Shown: positions 1 through 7,202 of the stretch, piece by piece
Layout: each line of letters opens with the position of its first letter
How positions within the stretch are numbered: position 1 is the stretch's first letter
Origin: Anaerolineales bacterium UBA7227
GTDB lineage: Bacteria; Chloroflexota; Anaerolineae; Anaerolineales; Villigracilaceae
Length of the DNA stretch: 16,360 nucleotides
Direction of reading: 5' to 3'
NCBI GenBank assembly: GCA_002473085.1
Contig: DKTP01000059.1
Span: 1-16,360 of the forward strand
The notes under the pieces: model-generated
Databases searched by the model: none
The model's input: the letters and a program-made list of their open reading frames with translations, nothing else
What the model was told of the DNA's origin: nothing
Translations under genes and position numbers: made by a program

Positions 1-108
1 ACGCCGACGCCGGGAGGGGGAAGCTATGAGTATCAAAGGTGTCCCGACGGGCAGGCGCTGTCCTGTGGGACGGTGGCGGAGGCGGGGTCGCAGTTCCAAC
101 CCGCGTAA
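1..108 (+). CDS. C-terminal fragment of an unidentified upstream protein (partial)
   Basis: Reading from base 1 gives 35 codons and a TAA stop at 106-108. The peptide begins TPTPGGGSYEYQRC and contains two cysteines nine residues apart or less (residues 14 and 22). Of the three forward frames this is the most protein-like. Frame 3 stops within nine codons, and frame 2 is an arginine-rich shadow. A Thr-Pro repeat followed by Gly/Ser is typical of linkers in exported or cell-surface proteins, and such linkers are frequent in Anaerolineae. That suggests an extracytoplasmic protein whose main domain lies outside the window. Nothing identifies its function. The gene ends about 50 bases upstream of the nuo promoter and is probably a separate transcription unit. 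Confidence is modest because only 35 residues are visible. Confidence 0.4.
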   Translation, partial: TPTPGGGSYEYQRCPDGQALSCGTVAEAGSQFQPA

Positions 109-142
109 CCGCGCTGGGAGGCTGTCTTTTGTTACTTTTTTC

Positions 143-172
143 TTGTGAAAAGTGACACTTTGACTAGTCACT
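143..172. promoter_or_regulatory. Candidate operator: overlapping palindromes at the nuo promoter
   Basis: Several short symmetries overlap the -35 element. AAAGTG-A-CACTTT (149-161) is a perfect 13-base palindrome around one centre base. TGACTAGTCA (161-170) is a perfect 10-base palindrome. AGTGAC (151-156) and GTCACT (167-172) form a 6-base inverted repeat with a 10-base spacer. A TTGTGA at 143-148 also matches the left half of Rex and CRP-type sites, but the right half (ACACTT at 155-160) matches only in its CAC core. The position would suit a repressor or a class II activator. The regulator is unknown. Confidence 0.35.
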
Positions 173-188
173 CAAAAATCATTATGAT
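160..188 (+). promoter_or_regulatory. Predicted sigma-70 promoter of the nuo operon
   Basis: TTGACT at 160-165 (-35, five of six consensus bases) and TATGAT at 183-188 (-10, five of six) are separated by exactly 17 bases. Transcription would start near 195, giving a leader of about 133 bases before nuoA. A second -10-like TATACT overlaps at 188-193. This is the best promoter-like sequence in the window and it lies in the only sizeable gap ahead of the operon. Confidence 0.7.
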
Positions 189-202
189 ATACTTTTAGGA
201 TA

Positions 203-295
203 ATCAGTACTTCACGAAAGCGGCATTAGGCGTTCTCTAACGCAAACTTGGCGGTAGAGAACGCAAATTACGCGTGGTTTTCGTGATCTGCTGAT
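203..295 (+). repeat. Large imperfect inverted repeat (hairpin) in the nuo leader
   Basis: The outer arms are 203-219 and 279-295. They pair as an 8-bp block (212-219 with 279-286), a 2-by-2 mismatch, then 7 pairs including one G-U. Inside is a perfect 10-bp inverted repeat, GCGTTCTCTA (230-239) with TAGAGAACGC (255-264), enclosing a 15-base loop. AACGCAAA is also repeated directly at 239-246 and 260-267. The structure begins about 8 bases after the predicted transcription start and ends 23 bases before the nuoA Shine-Dalgarno sequence, so it would fold in the 5' leader. No T-run follows, so it is not a standard terminator. It could be a leader regulatory element, an mRNA-stabilising hairpin or a small dispersed repeat. 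Confidence 0.6.
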
Positions 296-327
296 AGCGC
301 AAGTCTCAATTTCCTATCGAGGTTGTC

Positions 328-684
328 ATGTTGCTTGAGTACCTTGCAATTGCTTTGCTGATTGCGCTGTCTGTTATAGTCGGTCTGGTCGCCATCGGGA
401 TGGGAGAACTGTTCGGGCCGAAGCGTAAGTCCCAGGTGAAGAGTGAATCGTATGAGTCGGGCATGTCCCCCATCGGACCAGGCACGCGGCGGATGCCGGT
501 GCGATTCTATCTCGTCGCGGTCCTGTTCATCCTGTTCGACATCGAAGTGGTGTTCTTCCTGCCCTGGGCGATCGTGTTCCGCCAGTTGAAATTGTTCGGT
601 TTCATCGAAATGGCGGTCTTTATTGTCATCTTATTAGTGGGTTATGTGTATGCCTGGAAGAAAGGAGCGCTCGAATGGGAGTAG
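328..684 (+). CDS. nuoA: NADH-quinone oxidoreductase subunit A
   Basis: This 118-residue membrane subunit of complex I sits near the quinone-site junction with NuoH and helps link the hydrophilic and membrane arms. Three hydrophobic segments are visible, at about residues 5-27, 60-80 and 88-110. The family signature is clear: [10 protein letters not shown] (41-50) in the first cytoplasmic loop, then [20 protein letters not shown] (59-78) with the conserved acidic D71 and E73 in the second helix. The loop carries Ser where mitochondrial ND3 has its switch Cys; E. coli NuoA also has Ser. The ATG at 328 follows GAGG at 319-322. It is the first gene of the operon after the leader hairpin and overlaps nuoB by 10 bases. 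Length and motifs are normal for the family. Confidence 0.97.
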   Translation: MLLEYLAIALLIALSVIVGLVAIGMGELFGPKRKSQVKSESYESGMSPIGPGTRRMPVRFYLVAVLFILFDIEVVFFLPWAIVFRQLKLFGFIEMAVFIVILLVGYVYAWKKGALEWE

Positions 685-1163
685 AGTCGAAGCTTGGAAA
701 CATGGGCGTGGTGACCACCACGCTGGAAACCGTCGTGAATTGGGGGCGGACGCGCGCCATGTGGCCGATGCTGTTTGGACTGGCCTGCTGCGCCATTGAG
801 ATGATGGGCGCGCAGGCGGCGAATTACGATATGAGCCGCTTCGGCATGGAACTGATGCGCGCCAGTCCGCGCCAATCGGACCTGATGATCGTGGCGGGAC
901 GCGTCTCGCGCAAGATGGGACCCGTCCTGCGCCGTTTGTACGATCAGATGCCCGAACCGAAATGGGTGCTGGCGATGGGCGACTGCGCCTCGACCGGGGG
1001 CGTCTTCAACAACTACGCCATCTTCCAGGGGGTGGACGAGGTGGTGCCGGTGGACGTGTACGTGGCCGGCTGTCCGCCGCGCCCCGAGGCGTTGATCCAC
1101 GGCGTGGTGACGCTGCACGAAAAAGTGCAGGCCATGAAGTTCAAGGATTTGGCGGCGAAGTAA
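675..1163 (+). CDS. nuoB: NADH-quinone oxidoreductase subunit B (N2 cluster)
   Basis: This 162-residue subunit holds the terminal [4Fe-4S] cluster N2, which donates electrons to quinone at the NuoB/NuoD interface. The four expected ligands are visible: the tandem C38-C39 in [12 protein letters not shown]104 in MGDCASTGG and C133 in [11 protein letters not shown]. The amphipathic stretch MWPMLFG just before the double Cys is also typical. The ATG at 675 has a strong Shine-Dalgarno sequence, AAAGGAG (661-667), with 7 bases of spacing inside the end of nuoA. The 10-base overlap implies translational coupling. The 27-base gap to nuoC has no signal of its own. A long antisense reading frame over this gene is a high-GC shadow. 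Confidence 0.98.
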   Translation: MGVESKLGNMGVVTTTLETVVNWGRTRAMWPMLFGLACCAIEMMGAQAANYDMSRFGMELMRASPRQSDLMIVAGRVSRKMGPVLRRLYDQMPEPKWVLAMGDCASTGGVFNNYAIFQGVDEVVPVDVYVAGCPPRPEALIHGVVTLHEKVQAMKFKDLAAK

Positions 1164-1189
1164 CCGCGCCGGCCAATTGGGATTGTTTT

Positions 1190-1702
1190 ATGGACACGAA
1201 ACTCGAAAAGATCGTCCAGGCGTTGCAGGCGGAATTCAAGGCGCAGGCCGAGGAATTTCGCGGCGAGGCGCACGTCTTTGTGGACGCGGCGCGGATCGCG
1301 GACGCGCTGACGTTTTTGCGCGACCGGCATCGCTTCGAACTGCTCTCGGCGTTGACCGCCGTGGATTACTGGCCGCAGACCCAGCCGCGCTTCCACGTGA
1401 TCTACCAATTGACGTCCATCGCGGAAAACCTGTCCCTGATGATCCGCGTCCCGGTGGACGGCGACCAGCCGGAGGTCCCGACCGTGACCGGCGTGTACGG
1501 AAACGCCAACTGGCGCGAGCGCGAAGTCTGGGACATGTTCGGCGTCCGCTTTACGGGTCATCCCGACCTGCGCCGAATCCTGATGGCGCCCGATTGGGAG
1601 GGACATCCCCTGCGCAAGGATTATCCGCTGGGTTACGAAGAGCCGCAGTTCACCTTCAATATTAAAGAGATCGACTCGCGCAAGCCGTACGCGAAAGAAT
1701 AA
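1190..1702 (+). CDS. nuoC: NADH-quinone oxidoreductase subunit C
   Basis: This 170-residue hydrophilic subunit (30-kDa family) packs against NuoD in the quinone-reducing arm and carries no cofactor. The diagnostic block is ANWREREVWDMFGV (106-119), followed by GHPDLRRILM (123-132) and a C-terminal WEGHPLRKDYPLGYEE. The reading frame stays open upstream into nuoB, but family length and the N-terminus favour the ATG at 1190 (MDTKLEKIVQAL). The Shine-Dalgarno match there is weak (TGGGA, about 8 bases upstream), so the start relies mainly on homology and on avoiding a 228-base overlap with nuoB. NuoC is not fused to NuoD, unlike E. coli. It lies 12 bases upstream of nuoD. Confidence 0.95.
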   Translation: MDTKLEKIVQALQAEFKAQAEEFRGEAHVFVDAARIADALTFLRDRHRFELLSALTAVDYWPQTQPRFHVIYQLTSIAENLSLMIRVPVDGDQPEVPTVTGVYGNANWREREVWDMFGVRFTGHPDLRRILMAPDWEGHPLRKDYPLGYEEPQFTFNIKEIDSRKPYAKE

Positions 1703-1714
1703 AAAGGGAATTTC

Positions 1715-2944
1715 ATGCCGCAACTCGAAGAAGTCACCCTTGAAGAACTGAAGAACATGGTTTCGGACCGCGCCCTGACCGGCGAGACCATGATGCTGAA
1801 CCTGGGACCGCAACACCCCGCCACGCACGGCGTGCTGCGCCTCCTGCTCGAACTGGACGGCGAGATCGTAATCAACGTGATCCCGGATATCGGCTTTCTG
1901 CACACGGGCGTCGAGAAGAACATGGAGGCCAAGTCTTACCAAAAGGCCGAAGTGATGACCGACCGCCTCGATTACCTGAACCCGGTGGGCAACAACCTGG
2001 CCTTCTGCATGGCCGTGGAAAAACTGGTGGACCTGGACGTGCCGCCGCGCGCCCTGGGGCTGCGCGTCATTATGACCGAACTTCAGCGCATCGCCTCGCA
2101 CCTGGTCTGGATCGGCACCTACGGCCTCGACCTGGCGGCAATATCCATGTTCATGTACGCCTTCCGCGAGCGCGAGCTCATCCTCGATATGTTTGAGCTG
2201 ATCTCCGGCCAGCGCATGATGACCACGTACTTCCGTCCCGGCGGCGTGTGGCGCGACGCCCCGGTGGAATTCGAAGCCGCGGTGCGCGATTTCATCAAGA
2301 TCTTCCCGAAGCGCGTGGACGAGTATGAAGGCCTGCTGACCCGCAATCCGTTCCTACTCGACCGTCTGTACGGCATCGGGAAGTTGACGAAGGAGAAAGC
2401 CCTCAGCCTCGGCGCGACCGGCCCGATCCTGCGCTCCACCGGCGTGGACTGGGACCTGCGCAAAGCGCGCCCGTACATGGGCTACGAACAGTACGACTTC
2501 AATGTCCCCGTCCTCACCGAGGGCGACAACTACGCGCGCTACCTCGTCCGCGTGCAGGAGATGCGCGAGTCGCTCAAGATCGTGGAGCAGGCGCTGAACA
2601 AACTGCCGATGGGCCCCGTCCGCTCGGACAACCGCAAATTCGTCCCGCCGCCGCGCTCGGAGGTGGGAGTCAGCATGGAAGCGCTCATCCACCACTTCAA
2701 GTTGTGGACGGACGGCTTCGACGCGCCGAAGGCCTCCATCTATTCGGCGGTGGAAAGTCCGCGCGGCGAGCTGGGCGTCTTCCTCGAAGGCGACGGCGGC
2801 CCCAACCCGTACCGCATCCACATGCGCACGCCGTCCTTCGAGAACGTGGCGCTCGTCTCCGCGATCTCCAAGGGCCACCTGGTGGCCGACCTGATCGCCA
2901 TTATTGGCTCGCTTGACTTTGTGCTGGGAGATATTGACCGATGA
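1715..2944 (+). CDS. nuoD: NADH-quinone oxidoreductase subunit D (quinone-binding)
   Basis: This 409-residue member of the 49-kDa family forms most of the quinone head-group pocket together with NuoB. It descends from the [NiFe]-hydrogenase large subunit but has lost the metal ligands. The N-terminal LNLGPQHPATHGVLRLLLE (28-46) contains H34 and H38. The conserved Tyr is Y87 in DRLDYL, and an Asp lies at D139 in GTYGLDLAA. H38, Y87 and D139 correspond to the quinone-site residues described as H59, Y108 and D160 in bovine complex I and fall at nearly the same numbers as in Thermus Nqo4. The protein ends in DFVLGDIDR, the usual conserved C-terminus. The ATG at 1715 follows AAAGGGAA with good spacing. 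The last four bases overlap nuoE (ATGA). Confidence 0.98.
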   Translation: MPQLEEVTLEELKNMVSDRALTGETMMLNLGPQHPATHGVLRLLLELDGEIVINVIPDIGFLHTGVEKNMEAKSYQKAEVMTDRLDYLNPVGNNLAFCMAVEKLVDLDVPPRALGLRVIMTELQRIASHLVWIGTYGLDLAAISMFMYAFRERELILDMFELISGQRMMTTYFRPGGVWRDAPVEFEAAVRDFIKIFPKRVDEYEGLLTRNPFLLDRLYGIGKLTKEKALSLGATGPILRSTGVDWDLRKARPYMGYEQYDFNVPVLTEGDNYARYLVRVQEMRESLKIVEQALNKLPMGPVRSDNRKFVPPPRSEVGVSMEALIHHFKLWTDGFDAPKASIYSAVESPRGELGVFLEGDGGPNPYRIHMRTPSFENVALVSAISKGHLVADLIAIIGSLDFVLGDIDR

Positions 2945-3441
2945 GTTTGGCTGAACAACACCCAAAGGAAGTTGAACAGATCCTGGCGAAGTATCCGCCG
3001 GAGCGGAAGCGCTCGGCGGTGATGCCCCTGCTTCACTTGGCGCAATTACAGGAAGGCTTTGTGAGCCATCACGCCGTGCAGGAAATCGCCTCTTTGACCG
3101 ACACCACCGAGACCGAGGTGGCTTCCATCATCGCCTTTTATACGCTCTATCACGACCAGCCCGGAGGCCGGATCCGCATCCAGGTCTGCAACGACCTGCC
3201 CTGCGCGCTGCGCGGCGCGGACAAATTCCTGGCCGACCTGTGCGACAAACTCGGCATCCAGCCGGGCGGCGTCACGCCCGACGGCCTGGTGTCGGTGGAG
3301 GCGGTGATGTGTCTCGCCGCGTGCGACAAGGCGCCCGTGTTCCAGACGCAGCGTCCCGGCGGCCTGGAATATCACGAGAACATGACCGTCGAGAAGACGA
3401 TGGAGTTGATCGAAGGCTTTAAAAATGGGGAGGCGAAATAA
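2941..3441 (+). CDS. nuoE: NADH-quinone oxidoreductase subunit E (N1a [2Fe-2S])
   Basis: This 166-residue 24-kDa-family subunit has a thioredoxin-like C-terminal domain holding the [2Fe-2S] cluster N1a beside FMN in NuoF. The ligands are C83 and C88 (VCNDLPCALRGA) and C124 and C128 (VMCLAACDKAP), the expected C-x4-C and C-x3-C pairs. The N-terminal helical half shows the usual VMPLLHLAQLQEGFVS and FYTLYH blocks. The start ATG overlaps the nuoD stop by four bases, and GGGAG at 2926-2930 is the likely ribosome-binding site. The stop shares one base with the nuoF start, so D, E and F are translationally linked. Length is normal. Confidence 0.97.
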   Translation: MSLAEQHPKEVEQILAKYPPERKRSAVMPLLHLAQLQEGFVSHHAVQEIASLTDTTETEVASIIAFYTLYHDQPGGRIRIQVCNDLPCALRGADKFLADLCDKLGIQPGGVTPDGLVSVEAVMCLAACDKAPVFQTQRPGGLEYHENMTVEKTMELIEGFKNGEAK

Positions 3442-4673
3442 TGACATACATCCTCCTCCGTCACCGAGACATCCCCGGCATCAATCGGTTGGATGTCTAC
3501 GAAAAGAACGGCGGCTTCCAAGCCTGGAAGAATGCCGTCGCGAAAATGAAACCCGAAGCCGTGACCGAAGTCGTCAAAAATTCGGGACTGCGCGGCCGCG
3601 GCGGCGCGGGCTTCCCCACCGGCATGAAGTGGCAGTTCATAGACAACAAGAACTGGCCGCATTACGTGGTCGCCAACGCGGACGAATCCGAGCCCGGCAC
3701 CTTCAAAGACCGCGAGATCATGGAGCAGAATCCCTTCCAGTTTTTGGAGGGAGTTGCCCTGGCCTCGTACGCGGTCGGCGCGAACGCGGCTTACGTCTAC
3801 CTGCGCGGCGAGTTCTGGCAGGTGGCGAAATTCCTCGACGAGAAGATCGCCGAGATGGAAGCCGCGGGATACCTCGGCGAGAAAATTTTCGGCTCCGACT
3901 ATTCGCTCCGCATCCACACCCACCTCGGGGCGGGCGCGTACATCTGCGGCGAAGAGACCGCCCTGCTCGAATCCATCGAAGGCAAACGCGGACAGCCGCG
4001 CGTGCGCCCGCCGTTCCCGCCCTCCTATGGACTGTACGGCAAGCCGACCGTCGTCAACAACGTGGAAACGCTGGCTAACGTCCCGCTCATCGTAGCCAAC
4101 GGCGCGGACTGGTACAAATCCTTCGGCACCGCCGATAGCGCCGGCGTCAAGATCTTCTCGCTCTCAGGTCACGTCAAAAAGCCCGGCAACTATGAACTGC
4201 CCTTCGGCAAGACCTTCCGCCACCTGATCTATGAATGCGGCGGCGGCCTGATCGACGACCGTCCCATCAAAGCCATCATGCCGGCGGGCGCGTCCTCCTC
4301 GTTCATCGTGGCGGACGACAAGGCATTGGACACGCCGATGGAATACGCGGCCGTCCGAACGTTGGGCGCGGACCTCGGCTCGGCCTCCGTCATCGTGATT
4401 GACAACACGGTCAACATCGAATGGGTCATCAGCAAGACGATCCATTTCTTCAAGCACGAATCCTGCGGCAAATGCACGCCCTGCCGCGAAGGCACGTATT
4501 GGATGTGGAATCTCGCGAACCACATGGATCAGCAGGTCAAGCAGCACGACGTTGACCTGGTCTACAGCGTCGCGAAGCAGATGCAGGGCAAATGCCTGTG
4601 CGCGCTGGGCGAGTTTTCGACGATGGCAGTTACGACGGGAATCGAGAGATTCCCCGAGGATTTCGGCAAGTAA
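3441..4673 (+). CDS. nuoF: NADH-quinone oxidoreductase subunit F (NADH/FMN, N3)
   Basis: This 410-residue 51-kDa-family subunit oxidises NADH with FMN and passes electrons to [4Fe-4S] cluster N3. The glycine-rich NADH/FMN motif GLRGRGGAGFPTG is at residues 49-61, followed by ANADESEPGTFKDRE. GAGAYICGEETALLESIEG and the proline-rich block up to VVNNVETL are classical. N3 ligands are C342, C345 and C348 (ESCGKCTPCREG) plus C387 in KCLCALGEF; the extra C385 is not a usual ligand. The ATG at 3441 has an unusually strong Shine-Dalgarno sequence, GGGGAGG (3427-3433), inside nuoE. It is followed by a 55-base gap before nuoG with no hairpin or promoter that I could recognise. Confidence 0.98.
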   Translation: MTYILLRHRDIPGINRLDVYEKNGGFQAWKNAVAKMKPEAVTEVVKNSGLRGRGGAGFPTGMKWQFIDNKNWPHYVVANADESEPGTFKDREIMEQNPFQFLEGVALASYAVGANAAYVYLRGEFWQVAKFLDEKIAEMEAAGYLGEKIFGSDYSLRIHTHLGAGAYICGEETALLESIEGKRGQPRVRPPFPPSYGLYGKPTVVNNVETLANVPLIVANGADWYKSFGTADSAGVKIFSLSGHVKKPGNYELPFGKTFRHLIYECGGGLIDDRPIKAIMPAGASSSFIVADDKALDTPMEYAAVRTLGADLGSASVIVIDNTVNIEWVISKTIHFFKHESCGKCTPCREGTYWMWNLANHMDQQVKQHDVDLVYSVAKQMQGKCLCALGEFSTMAVTTGIERFPEDFGK

Positions 4674-4716
4674 TGGTTGGTAATTAGAAACCGCTCTTTC
4701 GTGGCTGAAGTTGACA

Positions 4717-4721
4717 TGGAG
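4717..4721 (+). promoter_or_regulatory. Ribosome-binding site that decides the nuoG start
   Basis: TGGAG at 4717-4721 lies 7 bases before the ATG at 4729. A TTG at 4711 in the same frame would sit upstream of this site and has no Shine-Dalgarno sequence of its own, so 4729 is preferred. Confidence 0.7.
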
Positions 4722-4728
4722 CCTCTTA

Positions 4729-7200
4729 ATGACAGACGTAACGCTGACGATTGACAATACACAAGTAACCGTTCCCGCCGGGACTTTGGTGGTGGACGCG
4801 GCCAAACGCGCCGGTCTCGACGTCCCGGTCTTTTGCTACCATCCGAAGATGGAGCCGGCCGGCATGTGCCGCATGTGTTTGGTGGAGATCGGCCGTCCGA
4901 TGATGGACCGCGCCACCGGCAAACCCGTCCTCGACGAGAACGGACAGCCGAAGATCCAGTTTATGCCCAAACTCGAAACGGCCTGCACCAATCCCGTCTC
5001 GGAGGGCATGGTGGTGAAGACGCAGGCCACCTCCGAGAAAGCGCGTGACGGCCAGCGCGGCACGGTGGAGTTCCTGCTCACCTCGCACCCGCTCGACTGC
5101 CCGGTCTGCGACAAGGGCGGCGAATGTCCGCTCCAGGAACACACCATGAAGTACGGGCCCGGCACGAGCCGCTTCCTCCTGGAGGAGAAGCAGCGCCTCG
5201 CCAAGCATTATCCGCTGGGCGAACTCATCTGGCTGGACCGCGAACGCTGCATCCTGTGTGGACGATGCGTCCGCTTCCAAAGCGACATCGCGGGCGAACC
5301 GGTCATCGAGTTTGCCGAGCGCGGACGCCAGATGCAGATTTTCTCCTCCTCGGAACCCGGCTTCGATTCGATTTTCTCGGGCAACACCACCGACATCTGC
5401 CCGGTCGGCGCGTTGACCACCGCGGACTTCCGCTTCGGCGCGCGTCCGTGGGAGCTGGACGCCGCGGACTCGATCTGCTCGCAGTGCCCGGTCGGGTGCA
5501 ACATCACGTTCAACACGCGGCGCGAGGCAAGGTCCGACGGGCGGATCGTCATCAAGCGCGTGATGCCGCGGCAGAACGAGCAGGTCAACGAGATTTGGAT
5601 GTGCGACAAGGGACGCTTTGCCTATCATTATGTGGAAAGCGAAGAGCGCCTGGACAAGCCGCTAATCTCCAAAGACGGCAAGCTCGGCAAGACTTCGTGG
5701 AAGTCCGCGCTGGATTTGGCTTCGGAGAAACTGGCCGAACACAAAAAGAATTTCGTCGTGCTGGCCTCGGGTCGACTCTCCAACGAGGATTTGTTCAACC
5801 TGAAATCCCTGGCGGACATGGCTGGCGGGAAAGCCGTCCTCTACAGCGACATGGGCGGCGGCGACGTGACGACGCGCGTCGGCGTGAGCGCGGGCTTCGA
5901 CCTCGGCAAACTCGGCGCGGGGGACGCGGTTCTCGTCGTCGCGTCGGACCTATATGAGGAAGCGCCCATCTGGTGGCTGAGACTCAAAGCCGCGGCGGAA
6001 CGCGGCGCGGTTCTCATTGTCGCCAACCCGCGCGAGACGAAACTCGATAAACACGCGCAGTTCGTCATCCGCTACGCGTACGGCGATGAAGCCGCCACGC
6101 TGGAAGATTTGAAGGGGAAGGGCAAGATCGCGGAGGCGTTCGCGAAGGCCGAGAACGCCGTCGTGTTCTTCGGAAGCGAAGGGCTGGGCCTGGACGGCTC
6201 CGAGTCGCTCGCGGCGGCCGCGGCGGACTTGTTGAAAGCGGCCGGTCACGTCGGCAAAGCCAACAGCGGGCTGATCGGCGTCTGGCCGCGCGTCAACGAC
6301 CAGGGCGCGTGGGAACTGGGCTTCGAGCCCGTCGGGGACCTCGCCGAGGAACTGAAAGGCAAGGCGGTTTACATTGCGGGCGCGGACCCGGCCGGGGACG
6401 ATCCCGCGCTGGCGAAGGCGCTCAAGGGCGCGAAGTTCGTGGTCGTTCAGGACATTTCGCTCACAGCCACCGCCGGTCTCGCGGACGTCGTCCTGCCGGC
6501 GCAGGCTTACGTCGAGCGCGAAGGTACGTACACTTCGGGCGAGCGCCGCGTGCAGCGCTTCCATCCCGCCGTCCCGGTGACGGGCGAGTCGCGTCCCGAT
6601 TTTGTCGTCACTTCGCAGGTGGCGCGCGGCATGGGCTACATCCTCGAGGGCGCGTCGGCTTCCATCGCGTTCGATTACCTGGCGCTGGACGTGAAATCGT
6701 TCGAGGGATTGAATTACGCAAAACTCGCCGAAGCGCCCGACCAATGGCCGATCGTCGGCCGCAGCGATATCACATTCGGCGGGACTTGCTACGATAACAA
6801 GAGCGGACTGGGCGCGCAGTTGACCAGCGCGGCGGCTCGCGGCGAGACCTTCAAACTGCCCGCCGTCAAAAAGACTAAGTCCCTGCGCCCGAAGGAGGGC
6901 GAACTGCTGGCCGTCCCGGTGACGAAACTCTACGACCAGGGCAACACCGTCCTGCCGGCGGCTTTGCTCGCGCAACGCATCGGCGAGCCGACGGTGACGT
7001 TGAACCCGGCGACGGCGAAGGCGTTGGACGCGCAGGCCGGGGAGTTGGTCGAACTCAGTTGGAGCGGCAGCCGGGCCGAGGTCCGCGTGAGAACCGACGA
7101 ATCGATTGCGACGGGCGTGGCGCTTGTGCCGCGCAGTTTCGGTCTGACGGTGCGCGCCCCGGTCGTCGTCACGCTCAAATCCGCCGGGAAGGTGAAGTAA
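4729..7200 (+). CDS. nuoG: NADH-quinone oxidoreductase subunit G (multi-cluster)
   Basis: This 823-residue 75-kDa-family subunit carries the Fe-S wire from NuoF toward NuoI and NuoB. In order: a plant-ferredoxin-like domain with C36, C47, C50 and C86 (N1b, spacing as in Thermus Nqo3). Next is H120, C124, C127 and C133 (N5, HPLDCPVCDKGGEC). Then C174, C177 and C180 with C224 (N4, CILCGRCVRF and DICPVGALT). A formate-dehydrogenase-like CSQCPVGC motif follows, with C250, C253, C257 and C292, which should bind the extra off-path cluster N7. The rest is a molybdopterin-oxidoreductase fold without evident cofactor ligands. A dinucleotide-binding-like C-terminal domain ends it at about residues 715-820. 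Length lies between Thermus (783) and E. coli (908). The start is ATG 4729. nuoH begins two bases after the stop. Confidence 0.97.
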   Translation: MTDVTLTIDNTQVTVPAGTLVVDAAKRAGLDVPVFCYHPKMEPAGMCRMCLVEIGRPMMDRATGKPVLDENGQPKIQFMPKLETACTNPVSEGMVVKTQATSEKARDGQRGTVEFLLTSHPLDCPVCDKGGECPLQEHTMKYGPGTSRFLLEEKQRLAKHYPLGELIWLDRERCILCGRCVRFQSDIAGEPVIEFAERGRQMQIFSSSEPGFDSIFSGNTTDICPVGALTTADFRFGARPWELDAADSICSQCPVGCNITFNTRREARSDGRIVIKRVMPRQNEQVNEIWMCDKGRFAYHYVESEERLDKPLISKDGKLGKTSWKSALDLASEKLAEHKKNFVVLASGRLSNEDLFNLKSLADMAGGKAVLYSDMGGGDVTTRVGVSAGFDLGKLGAGDAVLVVASDLYEEAPIWWLRLKAAAERGAVLIVANPRETKLDKHAQFVIRYAYGDEAATLEDLKGKGKIAEAFAKAENAVVFFGSEGLGLDGSESLAAAAADLLKAAGHVGKANSGLIGVWPRVNDQGAWELGFEPVGDLAEELKGKAVYIAGADPAGDDPALAKALKGAKFVVVQDISLTATAGLADVVLPAQAYVEREGTYTSGERRVQRFHPAVPVTGESRPDFVVTSQVARGMGYILEGASASIAFDYLALDVKSFEGLNYAKLAEAPDQWPIVGRSDITFGGTCYDNKSGLGAQLTSAAARGETFKLPAVKKTKSLRPKEGELLAVPVTKLYDQGNTVLPAALLAQRIGEPTVTLNPATAKALDAQAGELVELSWSGSRAEVRVRTDESIATGVALVPRSFGLTVRAPVVVTLKSAGKVK

Positions 7201-7202
7201 CT

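Noticed and set aside
109..142. Terminator for the upstream gene at the T-rich stretch
   Set aside because: The T-runs at 127-140 are not preceded by a convincing GC-rich stem.
962..1189. N-terminal extension of nuoC into nuoB
   Set aside because: The extension is Arg/Gly-rich out-of-frame nuoB sequence. The NuoC family N-terminus begins at ATG 1190.
4711..4728. TTG start for nuoG giving six extra residues
   Set aside because: ATG 4729 has TGGAG at 7-base spacing and gives the normal family N-terminus. The TTG lies upstream of that site without one of its own.
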